Positions 16,458 to 25,600 of a stretch of DNA of 64,000 nucleotides are shown here, piece after piece. A model generated the notes under the pieces. That model saw only the letters and a list, made by a program, of their open reading frames with translations. It made no database searches and was not told where the DNA came from. Origin of the DNA: CAWALV01 sp963782965 (GTDB taxonomy: Bacteria > Actinomycetota > Actinomycetes > Acidothermales > Acidothermaceae); NCBI GenBank assembly GCA_963782965.1, contig CAWALV010000006.1, positions 310,001 to 374,000 of the forward strand, in the 5' to 3' direction. The position numbers and the translations under genes are program-made. Position 1 is the first letter of the stretch, and each line of letters begins with the position of its first letter.

Positions 16458-17692
16458 GTCTCGCGGTTGTCTTGCTGCTTGCGTTTCGCGCCGTATCGCG
16501 CGACGCCGTCACGATAAGCGCCGGCGAGCACCCGGCCAGCCTCCTGCCAGGTGAGGAGGCGCGAGTTCTCCAGTGCCGCGCTCCTCATGCGAGCCAACAC
16601 CTCGGGCTGCTCGAGAAGGTGGTTCAGCTGGCCGGCAAGTGTCGTCACATCGCCGGTGTCGTGCAGGAGTCCATTCAGCTCGTGGGTGACGGCGGCGCCC
16701 GTCGCGTTCGACACCAGCGGCACAGCGCCACTGCCCTGCGCTTCGTAAGTCACGAGCGCACTACCCTCGGTATAGGAAGGAAGCAACAACACGTCGCTCC
16801 TGGCGAGTACCGACCCGACATCTTTGACGAAGCCGAGCACGATGACGCTCGGATGTTCTAGCCGCTCTCGTAGCGCGGCGGCGTAGGTGCCTTGCACGTT
16901 GCCACATATCAAGAGCTGCCCACGGTGCGAGGCGTCGGATCGAAGCCATGCATCCAGGGCAAGATGCAGACCCTTCGTCGGGTCGCCTCTGCCGACAAAA
17001 GCTGCAGTGAACGGTCGTGATGCGTCGCGCGGCCCGGGTGAAGGGAAGGCTGCAGGGTCGTAGCCGTACCGATGGCGGAGGAGCCGCCAGCTCGCGGTGC
17101 CGCGCGCAAGAAAGCTCTCCTCGACATAGGGAGATGGCGCCAGGAGGAAGTCGACCTCTGCGAACTCCGACTCCTCTCGGCTCAGCCTTGCATCGCGGTA
17201 ACGGTGTGAGTGATGTTCGGGGAGAGGAACGCCAGCATCGCGAACCGCGCGTTCAGCGTCCTCGAACGTCTGCGCTGTATGCGCGTTCGGAGCCTCACGG
17301 AAAGTAGCAATGCCCAGGCGTCGAGCGGCGGCTACGGTGTGATGGCAACTGCCGGGCCAGCAGTGGACGACATCGATCTCGCCTCGCAGTCGCCGCAACG
17401 CCATAGCGACGCGCCGGTCGTGATACTCGTAGGCACCGCGGCGTCCCAACGCCCTGTGCGGTATCCGACGTCCCGCGACCGCAAGCGTCTGATGCAACTC
17501 GACGCCCGCGGGAAGTTGGCGCGCCACACTCGTGCAGTAGAGGATGACGCGAATGCCAGCGTCGTGCAGCCCCTTGACCTGCTGCCAGGCAGTGTTGTTG
17601 ATGCCAGACGTGCCGATCGGGTGGGGAAACGAATAGAGCACCCGCAGCGGGGCCGAGCCCAGCGGCTCCACCGACCCTGCACGGCCGGTCAT
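16454..17692 (-). CDS. Glycosyltransferase, GT4 family
   Basis: 412 residues, GT-B fold. N-terminal: LRVLYSFPHPIGTSGINNTAWQQVKGL (glycine-rich acceptor/phosphate loop of GT4 enzymes). C-terminal: FTAAFVGRGDPTKGLHLALDAW, VIVLGFVKDVGSVLARSDVLLLPSYTEGSALVTYEAQGSG, including the E(x7)E-type pair typical of retaining GT4 transferases (EGSALVTYE). It probably adds a sugar to the lipid-linked repeat. It converges on the sulfotransferase gene, overlapping by 4 bp, and is followed upstream by another GT4 gene on the same strand. ATG start at 17690-17692, without an obvious ribosome site. Confidence 0.85.
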   Translation of the reverse strand: MTGRAGSVEPLGSAPLRVLYSFPHPIGTSGINNTAWQQVKGLHDAGIRVILYCTSVARQLPAGVELHQTLAVAGRRIPHRALGRRGAYEYHDRRVAMALRRLRGEIDVVHCWPGSCHHTVAAARRLGIATFREAPNAHTAQTFEDAERAVRDAGVPLPEHHSHRYRDARLSREESEFAEVDFLLAPSPYVEESFLARGTASWRLLRHRYGYDPAAFPSPGPRDASRPFTAAFVGRGDPTKGLHLALDAWLRSDASHRGQLLICGNVQGTYAAALRERLEHPSVIVLGFVKDVGSVLARSDVLLLPSYTEGSALVTYEAQGSGAVPLVSNATGAAVTHELNGLLHDTGDVTTLAGQLNHLLEQPEVLARMRSAALENSRLLTWQEAGRVLAGAYRDGVARYGAKRKQQDNRET

Positions 17693-17843
17693 ATGCGCGA
17701 CATGATGGACGTCGCCGAGGAGGTAAGGTCCACGACCCGTCGATTGTCAAGGCACGCAACAAGACGAAGCTGATATCGCATCAGGAGCCCTTTCCGAGGC
17801 CGCGGTGGGTTTCGTTGATGCCGGCATGGTGCCGGTCCAGCGG

Positions 17844-19190
17844 TTACAAGGTTGCGCGATGACGCCGCCAAAGGCGGTCGACGATCAGCCGGATTACATC
17901 GTGATTCGTCGTAGCGCGGGCAAAGGCGAACTGTGCGGCGGCCAGCATCCGACGAGCACGCACGACGCGTGGAATGCCCCGTCGGGCGCTGATCGAAGAG
18001 ACGAGCCGAAGTAACGGCGGCGAGACCTGCGGCCATGAGTAAGAAGTGCGTACGCGGCGAAGGCCTTGTCCGACCCGATCTCGCAGATCCGCGTCGTCGG
18101 CAAGCCGCTCTATGGCGGCTGCGAACCCTTCAACGTCGCCTGCTGGCACGGTGAGGCCGAGGCCTTCTCGTTGTACGAGGTCAGCGATGGCATCGCCCGC
18201 CGTGCAGATTACTGGTAGCTCGCACCAGAGATAGTCAAGCACGCGGGTGCGGAAAGCGTAGCGGGACTCGAGGTGTACGTGATTTGCAGACACACCGGCG
18301 TTCGCGTCGAGAAGATAGTCTGCACGCTTGTGGTACGGGACCCAGCCACGGTTGACGAAGACGTACTTGTCGAGGACGCCGAGTTGTCGCGAAAGGTCGA
18401 TGGTCTCGTCTACCCTCCGATGGCGAGGGAAACCGGGGCGCGGGTGTGCGACACCGAGGAATACGAGCTTGACGTCGGTTCGGTGCTCAGCGATGGAGGC
18501 GATCGCCCGGATCAGGGTGAGGGGGTCGAACCAGTCCCATATGCCGCCACCCCACACGAGGACGAAGTCGTTTTCCGAGAGCCCGCACATTTCCCGCAGG
18601 CCCGGGCCCTTTCGAACGGGCTCGACATCCGGTAGCCCGAAGGGCACCGTATCGACAAGGCCGCGCAGGGTTGGATCGCTGTCGTACTCGGCGACTCGGA
18701 TACGCCCGGCCACGGCGAGCGTACCCATCAGGAGATCACGTTGCCGATCGTTCGCGCAGATGAATGCGTCGCCGACCCTGGCTGCGAGTCGCAACTGAGC
18801 GAGACGCACCGCTGCCCGGCTTCGGCGCATCACCGGGCTGAGTCCTTGGTCCGCCTCGAGAGCCTCGAAAAGAACCGGATCGTACGCATCGACCACGATG
18901 CGGGTGCCCCTGCGGGCGGCGGCGCCGACCAAGCGGGCCGACACGGTGTTGGTTACGACGACGTCGACCTCTTTCAGGCACCGCCCGAGACGAGCGGCAG
19001 CGCCGAGGTCGCGACACCCTTCGGGTGTCATTTCGAGAAGCCGCGTCGGTGTCCGCACGACGGTGTTGTGTTCCCGCGCGACCTGTCGAGCGAGTTCGTA
19101 CGCGCGAATCGCTGGCCCCGCCATCGATTCACCGACCTCGTCGTTGCTCATGATCAGAACCCGCCGGCGGGTATCAGTAGGGTGTGTCAC
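17844..19190 (-). CDS. Glycosyltransferase, GT4 family
   Basis: 448 residues. The N-terminal phrase RRVLIMSNDEVGESMAGPAIRAYELARQ is the GT4 acceptor loop; later come FVLVWGGGIWDWFDPLTLIRAI, VKLVFLGVAHPRPG and GVLDKYVFVNRGWVPYHKRADYLLDANAGVSANHVHLESRYAFRTRVLDYLWCELPVIC. The last phrase resembles DUF1972/WsaF-like GT4 enzymes. The GTG at 19190 is preferred: it overlaps the flippase stop by GTGA, while the much longer upstream open frame runs antisense-like through the flippase gene. Part of a leftward flippase-GT-GT unit. Confidence 0.82.
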   Translation of the reverse strand: MTHPTDTRRRVLIMSNDEVGESMAGPAIRAYELARQVAREHNTVVRTPTRLLEMTPEGCRDLGAAARLGRCLKEVDVVVTNTVSARLVGAAARRGTRIVVDAYDPVLFEALEADQGLSPVMRRSRAAVRLAQLRLAARVGDAFICANDRQRDLLMGTLAVAGRIRVAEYDSDPTLRGLVDTVPFGLPDVEPVRKGPGLREMCGLSENDFVLVWGGGIWDWFDPLTLIRAIASIAEHRTDVKLVFLGVAHPRPGFPRHRRVDETIDLSRQLGVLDKYVFVNRGWVPYHKRADYLLDANAGVSANHVHLESRYAFRTRVLDYLWCELPVICTAGDAIADLVQREGLGLTVPAGDVEGFAAAIERLADDADLRDRVGQGLRRVRTSYSWPQVSPPLLRLVSSISARRGIPRVVRARRMLAAAQFAFARATTNHDVIRLIVDRLWRRHRATL

Positions 19191-20785
19191 GATCCCACCT
19201 CGTTCAGCGGTCTTTCCATCAGTCGGTGTTTGCCCGCTGGCCGAAACAGCTGGCTTCCCCTGAACTTGAAGACGATGGCTAGGACACCAGCGCCGAACGC
19301 GCCAGCGGACGCGGTGGCAACTGCGACGTGGGCCACGGCGCCCGTTGTGCGCGAGGCCAGGAGCGAAGCAGCGGACGCAATAGCGAGCCCGAACAATGTC
19401 ACCGAGATGCCGTCGAGCAGCACCACTCGCATGATGGGCAGGCTGAATTCTTTGCGTACCCACAACGGGAGGACCACGGTGTCGAAGACGCCCGTGATCA
19501 GCAACGTCGCGATCGCGGCTCCCACGGGTCCCTTCCAATGCGCTATGGCGAATGTGAGGCCGATGTTGGCGACAATCTCGGCCATGCCGAGCTGCGCGTA
19601 GGCTCGGTGCCGGCCGCGTGAGATGAGCGTCAGACCGATGCCATGAATCGTCACATTGAGCATCCACGTGACGGCGAACAAGCGGAAGACCTCTGTCGTG
19701 AGCGTGTTACGGCTGCCAAGCAATAGGCGGACGAAGTCGGGTGCGCGCCAAAGCAGGACGCCGAAACCGAGCCCGCCGGCAAAGGAAGCGAGGCGAGTCA
19801 GCGTCCGAAGGGCTTGGTCTGCTTGGGCCGGTCCTGCCGCCGCGAGGCTCGGGTAGGCGACGTCGTAGCCTCTGAACAGCAAGCTGCTCGACCGAGATGG
19901 CAGCATCATGCCGACGCGGTAGAACCCGACTGCGCTCGCTGTCGATACGAGCCCCACGACATAGAGATCGGTCGCGTTGATGATCTGACCGCCTGCGGCT
20001 AACAGCAGCAACGGCAACGCGAACGTCGCTACGGCTCGCATCTCTTGTTTGCGAGGGATAGCCGGGCGAAGCCGAAACCATCGGGCGTTGCGTCGCACCC
20101 ACGCCAGTTGTATGAGGCGGCTGGCGAGCACGCTGCCGATGCTGCCGAGGCCCAACGCCGCGACCCCGAGCCTCCCGACGCCTAGTACCACGATCACGAA
20201 GTTGAGGACCGTTCCAGCAACGATGGCCAGCCCGGTGAGGCGATAGTTCCGCGCGCCCATCGGGATGCCCGTCAGGGTGCTGGTCCCGAGTTGGATCGCA
20301 GCAGCAAGGACGACGAAGAACGCCGTCCCCCGCGCTGACCAGAGGTCTTGGTTCGCCACCGGCGTCAGCCACGGCAGCGCGGCAGCGACGGCAACCGCCA
20401 AGACGCCGCCCGCCACACCAATTAGGATGTATGTCGCGTGGGCCGCGGCAATCTCTCGACGCTTTGCAGTGCGTAAGACCTCATCGGTGGTCGTAGCCTG
20501 CGTCGCCATTGCCCGCACGACGCCCATGCTCAGCCCTACGTCGAAGACGATCAGGATGGCCGTGATTGCGCTCGCCATGCCGTAGTAGGAGTACCGACCG
20601 GCTCCGAGTCGCCGTACCGCGTAACCCGTCACGACCAGACCACCGATGGTCCAGATCGTCATCGACCCGTACGTCCACAACGCATTGCGACCGTAGCCGG
20701 CCAGTGTTCCTTGACCGGCTACGGCGGACGCCCCAGCGTCAGCTTCCGACGAAGACACGTCTTCGGCAGTGCCCACCTGCGCCAA
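19187..20785 (-). CDS. Polysaccharide flippase (Wzx/MOP-superfamily membrane protein)
   Basis: 532 residues with about 12-14 hydrophobic helices spread evenly, the polysaccharide-transporter (MOP) pattern: LWTYGSMTIWTIGGLVVTGYAVRRLGAGRYSYYGMASAI at the start and paired helices to the end. It would flip lipid-linked oligosaccharide to the outer face. The TTG at 20783-20785 is chosen because GGGAGG lies 7 nt upstream; the longer frame from 20812 has no such site. It overlaps the downstream GT4 gene by 4 bp. Both a flippase/polymerase set and a Wzm/Wzt exporter occur here, so two export routes, or two glycans, are encoded. The hydroxylase gene of the NRPS locus lies 67 bp upstream on the same strand. 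Confidence 0.82.
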   Translation of the reverse strand: MAQVGTAEDVSSSEADAGASAVAGQGTLAGYGRNALWTYGSMTIWTIGGLVVTGYAVRRLGAGRYSYYGMASAITAILIVFDVGLSMGVVRAMATQATTTDEVLRTAKRREIAAAHATYILIGVAGGVLAVAVAAALPWLTPVANQDLWSARGTAFFVVLAAAIQLGTSTLTGIPMGARNYRLTGLAIVAGTVLNFVIVVLGVGRLGVAALGLGSIGSVLASRLIQLAWVRRNARWFRLRPAIPRKQEMRAVATFALPLLLLAAGGQIINATDLYVVGLVSTASAVGFYRVGMMLPSRSSSLLFRGYDVAYPSLAAAGPAQADQALRTLTRLASFAGGLGFGVLLWRAPDFVRLLLGSRNTLTTEVFRLFAVTWMLNVTIHGIGLTLISRGRHRAYAQLGMAEIVANIGLTFAIAHWKGPVGAAIATLLITGVFDTVVLPLWVRKEFSLPIMRVVLLDGISVTLFGLAIASAASLLASRTTGAVAHVAVATASAGAFGAGVLAIVFKFRGSQLFRPAGKHRLMERPLNEVGS

Positions 20786-20852
20786 CGTGTCACCTCCCGG
20801 AGTGCACGCCAATAGTTGCCATTTCTGTTAGAGGAGCTGCGCTCGTAAGGGC

Positions 20853-21884
20853 TCAGATGATGCGGGCCATCGCCACGAGAGTCTTTCGTGGTCCGGTGTA
20901 TGGCAGGCGAGCATGTGCGCACAGCATGTTGTCGAGCATGATGATGTCGCCCTCGTTCCAACGCTCGGCGACCATGATGCGGTCGTAGAGGTCCAAGATG
21001 TGCTGGATGTATTCGTCCGGAATGACACTACCGTCGCCAAAGTAGCAGTTACGGGGGAGATCATCCTCATCGAGTAGCTCGAGGAGCGCCGCTCGCGTCG
21101 CCGGCGGCAAGGCTGCCTGGTGGTGCAGCAGCACCTGATTGAAGAAGACGGTTTCCCCCGTGTCGGGGTGGGTGCTCACGGCGCTGGCGTACTGGGAGAT
21201 CCGCAGCTGCTCGCCGTCCTTGAGCCACTCGAAGTCGGTACCGGCTTCGCGGCACTTTGCTTCGACCTCTGCCTGGCTGTCGGTGCCGAAGAACTGCTGC
21301 CACGGCACGTCGATCCCGGGCGCGAAGTTGCGGGTGTAACGCAGCCCGAGAGTTTCGAACTTCTCGCGGATGGCCGGGTCGAGCTCGCGGTAGGCCTCGC
21401 GGCAGTCGAGCACGGGCGTCTCGCCGCCGGTCTGCGCGTTTACTGCGCACAGGAAGAAGATTCGCATCGGCCAGTGGGCCATATGCGAGCTCTCGTTGTG
21501 GAAGTAGATCGCCTGGTCGGCCGGGTACGGCGTCGAGCCGAAGATCTTCTCGCCCGCTGCCTCGCGCGGAAGGTCACCGTACTCGCCGTAGAGGTTCTCG
21601 CCGGCAAGCTTCGCGGCAGTCGCCTCGAAGACCTCCGGTGAATCGATGCCGAAGCCACGGAAGTAGACCGAGCCGTACGTGCGGATGTAATCCTTGAGCT
21701 CGTCCTGATGGGATTGCGCCCAGGCGCCGAGGTCGACACCGGAACGGGTCGGCTCGACGATGATCGGCAGCCGCTTACGCTCGTCGAAGAACGTGGTCCG
21801 GACGAGTTCGTCGGTGCTGGTCGTGCGCTGCCTGGCGCCGCGGATGCCCCCCAGGCTGGACGCCGGGTTGGTGGTCTCGGTCAC
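20853..21884 (-). CDS. TauD/SyrP-like Fe(II)/2-oxoglutarate hydroxylase (probable Asp beta-hydroxylase)
   Basis: 343 residues. Visible iron ligands are H129 and E131 (FHNESSH) and H324 (LCAHARLPYTGPRK), with R333 placed to hold 2-oxoglutarate. This HxE...H layout and the sequence style (YFRGFGI, NFAPGIDVPWQQFFGT, GDIIMLDNMLCAH) fit the SyrP branch of the TauD family, which hydroxylates the beta carbon of Asp while it is bound to an NRPS carrier domain. An Asp-type adenylation domain is encoded at 35946-39053, giving a matching substrate. The GTG at 21884 has GAGGGGG about 9 nt upstream and overlaps the phosphopantetheinyl transferase stop by GTGA. Confidence 0.85.
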   Translation of the reverse strand: MTETTNPASSLGGIRGARQRTTSTDELVRTTFFDERKRLPIIVEPTRSGVDLGAWAQSHQDELKDYIRTYGSVYFRGFGIDSPEVFEATAAKLAGENLYGEYGDLPREAAGEKIFGSTPYPADQAIYFHNESSHMAHWPMRIFFLCAVNAQTGGETPVLDCREAYRELDPAIREKFETLGLRYTRNFAPGIDVPWQQFFGTDSQAEVEAKCREAGTDFEWLKDGEQLRISQYASAVSTHPDTGETVFFNQVLLHHQAALPPATRAALLELLDEDDLPRNCYFGDGSVIPDEYIQHILDLYDRIMVAERWNEGDIIMLDNMLCAHARLPYTGPRKTLVAMARII

Positions 21885-22627
21885 GATGGTGTTCCCCCTC
21901 CGGGATTTAGGTTGAGTATGACGGGAGTACCTTTCGGCGCCCTGACGGCCACGGCGGCCTGGCACCGCGGGTGGATCGAGGAGACGTCAGCGAGCGTCCA
22001 TTCCCCCTGCATGAGCGGCGCACTTGGATACAAGATGCGCGCTGGCTGCTCCGCTTCGAGCGTGACTTCGAAGTCGTGCAACGGCAGCGTAAGGCCACCG
22101 CCGAGCGCCTTGAGGAGTGCCTCCTTCCTGGTCCAACACCGTAAGAATGCAGCCGACCGTTCGTTCCCGGGAAGAGACAAGAGCCGTTCTACTTCGCCGG
22201 GCGCGAAGAACCGTCGCGCGACCAGCTCGTCGAGATGCGCGGAGCGCGAGTGCTGCATCTCGACGTCGACGCCGATGCAGTGCGCTGCGCCGGCGGCAAC
22301 TGCGAGCACTCCCAGATCGTCGCTGTTGCTGAGGTTGAACGCGATCCCCGCTTGAGCGACGTCAGGCTTACCTTCAGTGTTGTAGGTGAAGGCGATGGCG
22401 CTTGGATCGGCGTCGAGGCGAGCACCGAGCTCGCGTCGCAGGGTCGCCCGGCCCACCACGAAGCGGGAGCGGTCTCGGTCGAACCGGAATCGGCCTGCCC
22501 GGGCCTGCTCGTCAGGGGAGAGCAGCTCGAAGTCAGCCGGCGTCGGCGGGCGCCCGATGTCGAACGCCGTGACCGCGACGGTCACGGTGGCGTGGCGAGG
22601 CGGACGGCGTGGGGGCGCGGTCAGCAC
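21881..22627 (-). CDS. Sfp-type 4'-phosphopantetheinyl transferase
   Basis: 248 residues with the family motifs: KPDVAQAGIAFNLSNSDD (P1-P2 region), CIGVDVEMQ (Mg-binding GVDVE) and FLRCWTRKEALLKALGGGL (W-(S/T)-x-KEAxxKA). It converts apo peptidyl-carrier domains to the holo form, here presumably those of the adjacent NRPSs. It overlaps the upstream NRPS stop by 7 bp and the downstream hydroxylase start by 4 bp, so the three genes are translationally coupled. Confidence 0.93.
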   Translation of the reverse strand: MLTAPPRRPPRHATVTVAVTAFDIGRPPTPADFELLSPDEQARAGRFRFDRDRSRFVVGRATLRRELGARLDADPSAIAFTYNTEGKPDVAQAGIAFNLSNSDDLGVLAVAAGAAHCIGVDVEMQHSRSAHLDELVARRFFAPGEVERLLSLPGNERSAAFLRCWTRKEALLKALGGGLTLPLHDFEVTLEAEQPARILYPSAPLMQGEWTLADVSSIHPRCQAAVAVRAPKGTPVILNLNPGGGTPS

Positions 22628-25600
22628 GGCCCTGCCATTCGGTCGAGGTGGTCACGCAGCCACTCCGCTGCCGCGGTGACCCCGGGTGAGGTCAGGAAGT
22701 TCGGACGCACGAAACCGGGCCCGCAGAAGCGCACGTCCTCGACGCTGCTGGTGACCTCGGGCCACAGCAGTCGGCGGTCGTCCGGGGGCACGGCGGACTC
22801 GTCACTGATGATGTGCACGATGGCACCGTCGTACCGTCGCGTTTCGAACTCGTGAACGGCAAGGTGGTGCAATGTGATCGGCTCGACAAGTTCAGGCGGC
22901 AATGGGCGGCGCGCGAGCACGTATGGCTTGGCCCGGTGCCACCACAGCCGTCGGTGCAAGCGGCGACCTTCTCGGATCCGCTTCGAACGCAGGTACTTCC
23001 GCGCGTTCCCCGGTGTCGGGTGGCGCAGCAGCTCGAGCACCGGATACACGGCACGCCCGCGGTGCCCGTACGGTGCGCAGTTGATCAGGACGACGAGATC
23101 GGCGTTTGCACCGAGGGCCCGCAACTGCCGGGCCATTTCGTAGACGACGTTGCCGCCGAAGCATGAGCCAACCAAGCGGTACGGCCCGGTCGGCTGGAAC
23201 CGGCGAAGCTCGGCGACGTAGGTGGCCGCGATGTCCTCGATCCGGTAGTCCAACGGCGGATCGTTGCGCAGCGCCGGGCTCTCGAAGCCGTAGACCGGTT
23301 GGTTGCTCCCAAGCTTGCCGATCAGCTGCCGGTAGCCGATGACGTCGCCGGTGACCTCGTGGACGACGAAGAGCGGCACCCGGCTGCCGTGCGGTTGCAG
23401 CGGCACCAGCGCGCGGTAGCCGTCGGTGCTGCGGTTCTGCCCGTCGATGAGCAACGCCAGCTCAGCGATGGTCGGTGAAGCGACCACGGTGGCGAGCGGG
23501 AACCGGCGTCCGACTTGCTTTTCGAGCAACGCGAACATGCGGACGGCGAGAAGCGAGTGACCACCCGACTCGAAGAAGTTGTCGTGCACACTCACGGCAT
23601 CGGGGTCAGGCAGCCCGAGAACCTCTGCCCAAATGCCGGCGAGCAGTCGTTCGGTTTCTGTGCGCGGGGTCACGGCCTCGCGCGATTCGAGCGTGAGCTC
23701 GGGCAAGGCGGCCGTGTCGACCTTGCCGTTGGCCGAGATCGGCAGCTCCTCGATCAGGCCGATCGCCGGCGGCACCATGTAGGCGGGCAGTTGCGCGTGG
23801 AGGTGCTGGCGCAGCGCCGCGCCGTCGACGGTGGAACCGGGGACGGGTACGGCGTAGCCGGCCAGTGCGACGACGCCCGAGGCGTCGGTGCGGGCGACGA
23901 CGGCACACTCCGCGACGGCCGGGTGCTGGCTGAGCACTCGCTCGATCTCGCCCAGCTCCACCCGGTAGCCGCGCACCTTGACCTGGGTGTCGGCGCGCCC
24001 GACGAAGATCAGCAGGCCGTCGGGGAGCGCGCGTACCAGGTCGCCGGTGCGGTACATGCGCTCGCCGTCGACGAAAGGCGAGGCTACGAACCTTTCGGCG
24101 GTGAGGTCGGGCTGGCCGAGGTAGCCTGCGGCGACGCCTCCACCGCCGATGTAGAGCTCGCCGACGACGCCGATCGGCACCGGCCGCAGGTGGCGGTCGA
24201 GGACGTACGTACGTACTCCCTGCACCGGTCGCCCGATGGGCATCTCGACGGCGTCTGCCTCGGCACGTTCCGGTCGTGGGAAGTAGGAAGTAGCGACGAC
24301 GGTCGCCTCGGTTGGCCCGTAGGTGTTGACCCACTCGACGCGGTCACCGACGAGTTCACGCCATTGCGCGAACACGGCCGGCTGCGCCTTCTCGCCGCCC
24401 ACGATCACGAGACGCAATGACGCCGGCGGTTGCGACTCGCGCAGCCGCAGCTCGTGCACCCACTCGTGCCAGTACGCGGTCGGGAGGTCCATGACCGTGA
24501 TCCGCTCGCCCGCCAGCCAGTCGAGCCACTCCTGGCCGGCGATGGGCAGGTCGGCCGGCCGGACGACCAGAGTGCCGCCGGCGACCAGCGCGCAGTAGAT
24601 CTCCTCGACGCTGATGTCGAAGCTGGGCGAGGCGAACTGCAACATGCGATCAGCGGCGTTCAGCCGGTAGTCGGCGATCGACGCCGCCACGTGCGTTGCG
24701 AGGTTGCCGTGGGTGACCACGACGCCCTTCGGCACCCCGGTCGATCCCGAGGTGTACATCACGTAAGCCGCGTCGTCGGGGCTGACGGTCACGTGAGCAG
24801 GCGCCTCGTCACGCGGGGTCGGCTCGATGTCGTCGAGGATCAAGACCTGGACGCCGTCGGGCACGGCATCGGCCAGTTGTACCGACGCCTGCTTGGTCGC
24901 CAACATGACCTTCGCTCCGCTGTCGCGCAGCATGAAGGCCAGCCGGTCGTGCGGGTAGTCGGGGTCGAGCGGCACGTAGGTGAGCCCTGCATCGAGCGCG
25001 GCGAGGACGGCGGTCACGAAGGCCGCTGATCTCGGCGCGGCGACGGCGACGATGTCGCGCGGCCGAAGCCCCACGCGCTGCAGCGCCTCGGTGACCCCCG
25101 CCACGCGCTCTGCGAGCTCGCCCCGCGAGAGCGTGGCGTCGTCAGCGATGACGGCCGGCGTCGAGGCGTCGAGCCGGGCACGCTCGGCGACGAGCTGGTG
25201 CACCGGCACCGAGGGCAGTGGTGTTGCCGGCGCCGCCGCCAGGTTCCACTCCTGTACCTGTCGTGCGATCTCGTCGTCACCGAGCAGCGCGAGTTGGGAG
25301 ATCGGCGCGTCGGGATCGTCGACGATGCTCTGCAGTAGCCGCGCGAAGTGGCGACGCATCCGCTCGATCGTGCTCGCATCGAAGAGATCGGTGTTGTATT
25401 CGAACGACGCGTGCAGCCGGCCGTCGTGCTCGCCCATGCCGACGCCGAAGTCGAACTTGGAGATCTGCGGCTTGTGTTCGATGCGTTCGAGCTCCAGACC
25501 GCTCAGCGACATGCGGTCCTTCGTCGCGTTCTGAAGCACGAACATCACCTGGAAGATCGGCGAATGGCTCAGGTCGCGGTTAGGTGCGAGCTCCTGCACG